Of a stretch of 64,000 nucleotides of DNA, positions 60,332-64,000 are shown in pieces; within the stretch, counting starts at the first letter, position 1, and the number at the start of each line of letters is the position of its first letter. Source of the DNA: CAYFHQ01 sp964342805 (GTDB lineage: Bacteria; Bacillota; Clostridia; Peptostreptococcales; Acidaminobacteraceae); contig CAYFHQ010000005.1 of assembly GCA_964342805.1 (NCBI GenBank), positions 1 to 64,000 on the forward strand, read 5' to 3'. The notes below the pieces were generated by a model that saw only the letters and a program-made list of their open reading frames with translations, made no database searches and was not told the DNA's origin. The translations under genes and the position numbers were made by a program.

Positions 60332-60384
60332 AAACAGCCTCGTAAGATAAAAGCCTCGCATAGCTGGGAACCAAATAGAAAATC

Positions 60385-60418
60385 AAAGCCCTTCGCTATG
60401 AAAAGCGAAGGGCTTTAC
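60385..60418 (+). terminator. Terminator of the oxidoreductase gene
   Basis: Perfect 13-base arms AAAGCCCTTCGCT and AGCGAAGGGCTTT with a 6-base loop. Confidence 0.82.
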
Positions 60419-60459
60419 TCTGTGATCATAAGGGAGTCATGTTTGACTTCTTTACTGGC

Positions 60460-60633
60460 TTAGAATCCAAGTACAATACCACCCACATTGGCGTAATTAG
60501 AACTCAGTCCCCGGGTTGGCACCACTAGGACCTCTGCAAAATCATAGGTCTTGCGTATGGTTTCCGCAAGAAGGTTGGCCCGGTCCTAAGCCATGCAGTG
60601 GGAGATCACCAAACGTCTGTTTTGAATGAATGG
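60460..60633 (-). pseudogene. DegV-family C-terminal remnant
   Basis: An open stretch on the minus strand reads RRLVISHCMA, a TAG stop, then DRANLLAETIRKTYDFAEVL and VVPTRGLSSNYANVGGIVLG before TAA. The second part has the look of the end of DegV-type fatty-acid-binding proteins (a Thr/Arg-Gly-x-Ser-Ser then YAN-x-GGI). No start, ribosome site or N-terminal half is present, because the acetyltransferase gene abuts it. I treat it as a fragment left by a deletion. Confidence 0.5.
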
Positions 60634-60634
60634 C

Positions 60635-61171
60635 TTACTTACCTTCACCCATAACCCCTGCATAACCCTCCGCTGTAATCTTATACAGGAGGTTGTCCAC
60701 CTTGGTCTCCTCATTATGCCACTCACCCACAAAAGTCATGCCGTACTTCTTCATAAAACCACCACTCCGTGGATTAAAGTCAAAGTGGTTGGCGTAAACT
60801 TCTTTCAGACCCTTATCAGCAAAAGCATGGCCGAAGACCAAGTCACAGGCCATTTTCATGATCCCCTTGCCCCAGTAGTCAGGATGTAACACAAAGCCAA
60901 TGGCGTACACATCCCCCTGGGTAATGGGGTAGCTTTCTTTGTGAAGGCCCACCGTCCCGATCAGCTTCTGGTCTGCCTTGTGGTACAGGGCCCAGACTTC
61001 GCCGCCAGCCTGCATCATTTTTAAGATACGCTCCGTCTCCCCAAGGTCTTTATGGGGCTCCCATCCAGCTCTCGGCCCCACGCGGTCGTCCTTGGCATAG
61101 GCATACATGTCTGGGGCGTCTTCTATGGTCAAGTCCCGTAGAATAATGTGTTCGTTTTCTAGTCTCTTCAT
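60635..61171 (-). CDS. RimJ/RimL-type GNAT acetyltransferase
   Basis: A 178-residue GNAT enzyme. It opens with RLENEHIILRDLTIEDAPDM, the usual start of the RimJ/RimL group. It has GTVGLHKESYPITQGDVYAI, then the CoA-binding motif A region IGFVLHPDYWGKGIMKMACD, and NPRSGGFMKKYGMTFVGEW at the end. It probably acetylates a protein N-terminus, amino acid or antibiotic; the acceptor cannot be fixed. GGAGACG lies before the ATG. Confidence 0.9.
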   Translation of the reverse strand: MKRLENEHIILRDLTIEDAPDMYAYAKDDRVGPRAGWEPHKDLGETERILKMMQAGGEVWALYHKADQKLIGTVGLHKESYPITQGDVYAIGFVLHPDYWGKGIMKMACDLVFGHAFADKGLKEVYANHFDFNPRSGGFMKKYGMTFVGEWHNEETKVDNLLYKITAEGYAGVMGEGK

Positions 61172-61304
61172 ATTTCGTCTCCTGTTGTCAGTATCTGGTC
61201 CACTTGCCTATTATTCTTTGTTCAGGGGCAAAATCCTTCAAAAACAAGGAATATCACCCTTCATGGACATGGAAATCGTCCTGGAGAAAGCAGAGCCTCC
61301 TTAA

Positions 61305-61345
61305 CAAAATAGCAAAGCCTCCCACTCATAAAGAGGAGGAGGCTA
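61305..61345 (-). terminator. Possible terminator of the XRE membrane gene
   Basis: Arms AGCCTCC and GGAGGCT with a 15-base loop; a weak T-rich tail (TTGCTATTTTG) follows on the minus strand. Confidence 0.5.
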
Positions 61346-61411
61346 AGGGTTGCCAAATAGCCAAGTTCACTTTGATTGAGGCCATTATGAAGATCTGAAT
61401 TTGGTTGCTTC

Positions 61412-62386
61412 TTAGTCATTGGAAGCAAAACTCGCCCAACCGGCCAGGGCACCAAAACCTACGCAGGCCACAGGCCAAAGAATCCACGTGGTTCCCCATG
61501 CATGGGTCCATAGGCTCCAGCCAATGTAAACCGCCACAACGATTGGCCAGTAGACCACGGCAATTCGACCGATCTTTCGGTTCTGGACTTGGCGTCTAGG
61601 TGAAAAATCACCCTCGCTAATGACCCGGTTAATGGCATTTTTCTCCATGACCACGGGAACCATATAGAAAACAGCTGCCCCTATGATGAGGAAAATGGCC
61701 ATAACCATAAAGAGCTGGACCATGGGTGAAAAACCATAAATAGCGGAAACCAGCAGGGGTACCACTGACAGGATAATCATAGTCACGCTGACAGATACCC
61801 GTTGAGAATACAAGGGCCGAAGGGCCTTGGCTCTTTCCTTAAAGGCGCCACGTACACCATAGGAGAGTTCAAAGTTGCCACCGTCAATGGTTTCTTGGTC
61901 TTCATTATACTGGTTGGTGCGGATAAAGAAACTCACTGCAAGGGCAATACCCCCCAGAATACCAACCAGGCCTAAAAATGTCGCAGTATCTTCTGTTAGG
62001 CCCAAGTGGCCTTCACCTGCCAGACCCAGCAAGAAAAACAGGGGTGCGAATGAGTACATGAGGATCAATACACCCCAAGAAGTCAATCTTGCCGCCGTTT
62101 GCTTGGCTTCAACATATGCGCTGGCTTCTTCTAAGGTAACCGTTACCACACCGGGTTCGCTATCCACTTGGCCACCTTCTGGTTCCTCGATTTCCTCGAT
62201 CACCAGGTAGTCTGTGGAAACCCCAAAGATCTCTGCCAATAAGATGATCTTGTTTAAGTCAGGAATACTGCTGGCACTTTCCCACTTGGAAACCGACTGT
62301 CTGGAAACATTCATCCGTTCAGCTAATTCTTCCTGAGACCAGCCAAGCTCCTTTCTTAATTTCGAAATTTTGTCTGCTAATATCAT
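61412..62386 (-). CDS. XRE-type regulator fused to a membrane domain
   Basis: A 324-residue protein. The N-terminal XRE helix-turn-helix is clear (KLRKELGWSQEELAERMNVS; RQSVSKWESASSIPDLNKII), ending near residue 70. An acidic linker follows, then six hydrophobic segments in two groups (about 105-160 and 205-320). Such membrane-bound HTH proteins are common in Clostridia and are thought to couple an envelope signal to transcription. I start at 62386 (MILADKISKLRK) because the family begins there. Confidence 0.85.
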   Translation of the reverse strand: MILADKISKLRKELGWSQEELAERMNVSRQSVSKWESASSIPDLNKIILLAEIFGVSTDYLVIEEIEEPEGGQVDSEPGVVTVTLEEASAYVEAKQTAARLTSWGVLILMYSFAPLFFLLGLAGEGHLGLTEDTATFLGLVGILGGIALAVSFFIRTNQYNEDQETIDGGNFELSYGVRGAFKERAKALRPLYSQRVSVSVTMIILSVVPLLVSAIYGFSPMVQLFMVMAIFLIIGAAVFYMVPVVMEKNAINRVISEGDFSPRRQVQNRKIGRIAVVYWPIVVAVYIGWSLWTHAWGTTWILWPVACVGFGALAGWASFASND

Positions 62387-62534
62387 TCCTACTATCCTTT
62401 CCATCTGTGTTGTGATTTGTCTTGTCCTGAGTCTATCAACACAGCGGGTTGCACACTATATACCCGGCTTGGAAATTTGTCAACCAGTGGTTGCATATGT
62501 GTTTTTGCAAGGCATACAACCATTTAGCCTCCAA

Positions 62535-62571
62535 GAAAAAAACCTTGAAATTCTATTGATTTTCAAGGTTT
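62535..62571 (-). terminator. Terminator of the TfoX-domain gene
   Basis: Perfect arms AAACCTTGAAA and TTTCAAGGTTT with a 10-base loop, then T-rich on the minus strand. Confidence 0.85.
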
Positions 62572-62590
62572 AAAGTCCGATCCACCCTAA

Positions 62591-62896
62591 CTACTTGCCC
62601 CTCACATAAGCCAGGGACTCCTCCGTCAACCCAATCCAGGTCTCCTTTTTGTCCGCTGGAATAAGGACCCGGTCCTTCATGGGCTTGCCTGTTCCCGGGT
62701 CATGGGGTAGGGCTTGACCAGAGGCAATCAACTCTTGCACCCGGTCTGGAGAAAACTTGAGGGTCAAGTCTCCCTTATAGAACATGGCAAACATTTTGCC
62801 ATTGTATTTTATTCCTTGGGCACCCTTGCCGGCGTTGACCACGGCGTCTTCAACTTCCTCAAAATAGGCTTTGACTTCTACGTACACGTCACTCAT
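62591..62896 (-). CDS. TfoX N-terminal domain protein
   Basis: A 101-residue stand-alone TfoX/Sxy N-terminal-type domain. Typical stretches are GKMFAMFYKGDLTLKFSPDR, and PMKDRVLIPADKKETWIGL, with a final Tyr/Val helix. In gamma-proteobacteria TfoX controls competence, but single-domain forms in Firmicutes have no known role. AAGGAGG lies before the ATG. Single-gene unit. Confidence 0.85.
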   Translation of the reverse strand: MSDVYVEVKAYFEEVEDAVVNAGKGAQGIKYNGKMFAMFYKGDLTLKFSPDRVQELIASGQALPHDPGTGKPMKDRVLIPADKKETWIGLTEESLAYVRGK

Positions 62897-63047
62897 ATAA
62901 TCCTCCTTCTACAAAGAGTCGACTACCTTCTTCAGGACCATTAGTTCATCCTATCTCTACTAAAGTAAATTCAACAAGGGCAAAAGGATATCCTATCCTC
63001 CTGGTGAATAACATAAGCAACCCACTCTAAATTAGAAAGGACAAACC

Positions 63048-63740
63048 ATGAAAAGAATCGGCATTCTAGGCGGCATGAGCTGGGAATCCTCCCAGGAATA
63101 CTATCGGGTCATGAATCAGACCGTGAAAGACCGCCTGGGTCAAACCCATTCGGCCAACTGCCTCCTCTATTCCTTTGACTTCCACCAAGTCGAGCAACTG
63201 CAACACCTGGGCAAATGGGACGACCTGACCAAGCTCATGGTGGAAGAAGCCAAAAACCTAAAAAAGGCAGGGGCTGACTTCATTGTCATCGCCACCAACA
63301 CCATGCACCTCATGGCCCCAGCTATAGAAAAGGAAACAGGCCTCAAGGTCCTTCATATCGCTGAAGCAACTGGACAAGACATACTTCAGAGGGACTTGTC
63401 CAAAGTCTTGCTCCTTGGAACCAAATTCACCATGGAAGGAACCTTTTACCGGCAAACCCTTGAAGCCATGGGCATTGAGGTCATGATCCCAGACCCCACC
63501 GACCGCCAGGTGGTCCACGACGTCATTTACAATGAATTAATCCTTGGCACCTTGGACGAACGAAGCAAACAAGCCTACATAGACATTATCGAAAAGGCTG
63601 CCCGTCAAGGGGCCCAAGGGGTCGTCCTGGGCTGTACAGAAATCCCCTTGCTCATTCAAGGGGGTGACGTGTCCATAGAGGTCCTCGACACCACACAAAT
63701 TCACTCTGTAGCGGCTGTCGCCTATGCCCTAGAAAAATAG
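63048..63740 (+). CDS. Aspartate/glutamate racemase family protein
   Basis: A 230-residue cofactor-independent amino acid racemase. It begins KRIGILGGMSWESSQEYYR, standard for the aspartate racemase branch. The two catalytic segments are IATNTMH (Thr in the first position) and LGCTEIPLL (Cys in the second). The Thr/Cys pair is as in E. coli YgeA, an L-aspartate/glutamate-preferring racemase, so Thr is not a defect. Its exact substrate is unproven. AAAGGA lies before the ATG. Single gene followed by a terminator. Confidence 0.92.
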   Translation: MKRIGILGGMSWESSQEYYRVMNQTVKDRLGQTHSANCLLYSFDFHQVEQLQHLGKWDDLTKLMVEEAKNLKKAGADFIVIATNTMHLMAPAIEKETGLKVLHIAEATGQDILQRDLSKVLLLGTKFTMEGTFYRQTLEAMGIEVMIPDPTDRQVVHDVIYNELILGTLDERSKQAYIDIIEKAARQGAQGVVLGCTEIPLLIQGGDVSIEVLDTTQIHSVAAVAYALEK

Positions 63741-63748
63741 GAAAGGAA

Positions 63749-63788
63749 AAACCAGCCTAAGCTGATGCGCATCGGCCTAGGCTGGTTT
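63749..63788. terminator. Bidirectional terminator
   Basis: Arms AAACCAGCCTA and TAGGCTGGTTT with an 18-base loop, between the racemase and the aldehyde dehydrogenase; five T on the minus strand. Confidence 0.82.
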
Positions 63789-63793
63789 ACTCC

Positions 63794-64000
63794 TCACCCT
63801 CTTACGCCAACTTGACGGCGAAGGACATTCCTCATCCAATCTCGGTTATAGGGTGGGACAAAAAGGGCTGTAAATCGGCCCATGAGTCCCTGCTCAAAGA
63901 CGGCCTTGGGGTTGGTAAAGGCCTCGTAGCCGACCTTGCCCCCCTTGTAGCGGCCCATCCCGCTGTAGCCCACGCCACCAAAGCCCATTTCATCGGCATT
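63794..64000 (-). CDS. Aldehyde dehydrogenase, C-terminal end (partial)
   Basis: The last 68 codons of an NAD(P)-dependent aldehyde dehydrogenase; the rest lies beyond the window. NADEMGFGGVGYSGMGRYKG is the conserved C-terminal block of class 3-like enzymes, which oxidise fatty or aromatic aldehydes. EAFTNPKAVFEQ and PPYNRDWMRNVLR follow. No frameshift in this part. The catalytic cysteine and NAD site are outside the window, so function cannot be judged further. Confidence 0.9.
   Translation of the reverse strand, partial: NADEMGFGGVGYSGMGRYKGGKVGYEAFTNPKAVFEQGLMGRFTALFVPPYNRDWMRNVLRRQVGVRG

Noticed and set aside
63048..63740. First catalytic Cys of the racemase replaced by Thr, suggesting a dead enzyme
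   Set aside because: The Thr/Cys pair is also found in E. coli YgeA, which is an active racemase, so it marks a subtype and not a defect.

Overview
The window reads as a chromosomal segment of a Bacillota bacterium, probably from Clostridia. Most genes have AGGAGG-type ribosome binding sites, sigma-A-like promoters and intrinsic terminators. There is a T-box leader in front of a class I lysyl-tRNA synthetase, a near-perfect CodY box in front of brnQ, and a DtxR-FeoA-FeoB iron operon. Base composition looks close to half G+C by eye, with a more AT-rich patch at the Fic module (about 44.0-44.9 kb). I cannot name the genus. I see no prophage, insertion sequence, CRISPR array, rRNA or replication origin. 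One tRNA (Ala, anticodon GGC) is present.

Layout. 0-5.5 kb: damaged malY, HAD phosphatase and araC genes, then small enzymes (tautomerase, phosphoesterase, ABM monooxygenase) and two truncated genes. 5.6-7.2 kb: an acr3 arsenite exporter behind a promoter rich in inverted repeats, then a 57-residue protein. 7.2-16.5 kb: glyoxalase-fold protein, pirin, and a Yes-type sugar uptake locus (two permeases, binding lipoprotein, YesN-like regulator, YesM-like kinase, divergent YesL-like protein). 16.5-20 kb: a lipoprotein and lysK with its T-box. 20-27.5 kb: an iron alcohol dehydrogenase operon, hxlR-msrA, a Cys-rich protein with a QueG-like Fe-S protein, a SigZ-type sigma factor, and a co-directional trio (MDR oxidoreductase, NUDIX regulator, CDGSH protein). 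27.6-35 kb: a frameshifted chemoreceptor, a stalk-domain protein with an in-frame stop, an EamA exporter, a divergent TruA, and MATE and XRE remnants. 35-43.9 kb: phosphatase, brnQ, a GyrI-like protein, a DUF4003 protein, a PhoU-like/Pit phosphate pair, an MFS exporter and an acetyltransferase. 44-45.2 kb: Fic toxin and antitoxin, an unexplained folded element, and tRNA-Ala. 45.4-53.9 kb: Crp/Fnr regulator with an MTH865-type gene, nitroreductase, TetR with a double DJ-1 protein, methyltransferase and glutaredoxin, an Lrp-type regulator and a damaged metallo-hydrolase. 54-57.3 kb: the Fe(II) uptake operon. 57.3-64 kb: a decayed Cache-GGDEF gene, a glyoxalase-II-like hydrolase, an NAD(P)H oxidoreductase, acetyltransferase, XRE membrane regulator, TfoX-domain protein, an amino acid racemase, and the end of an aldehyde dehydrogenase.

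Themes. First, gene decay is heavy: I count about a dozen damaged genes in 64 kb. Some have only one-base indels, which could be real or sequencing error. Others have lost large internal or terminal segments, which are harder to explain as error. Second, many promoters carry readable operators: two ATAGA-N6-TCTAT sites before acr3, a TetR-type palindrome before the DJ-1 gene, a 16-bp palindrome centred 41.5 bp upstream of the predicted start next to a Crp/Fnr gene, a Fur-like box and two AGTTAG-N6-CTAACT sites in the feo operon, and a near-identical palindrome before two metallo-beta-lactamase-fold genes. Third, much of the content concerns redox, metal and sulfur stress. I find no clearly new multi-gene system. 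The least explained items are the folded element at 44961-45053, the asymmetric tandem DJ-1 protein, and the Cys-rich/Fe-S pair at 22.8-23.8 kb.
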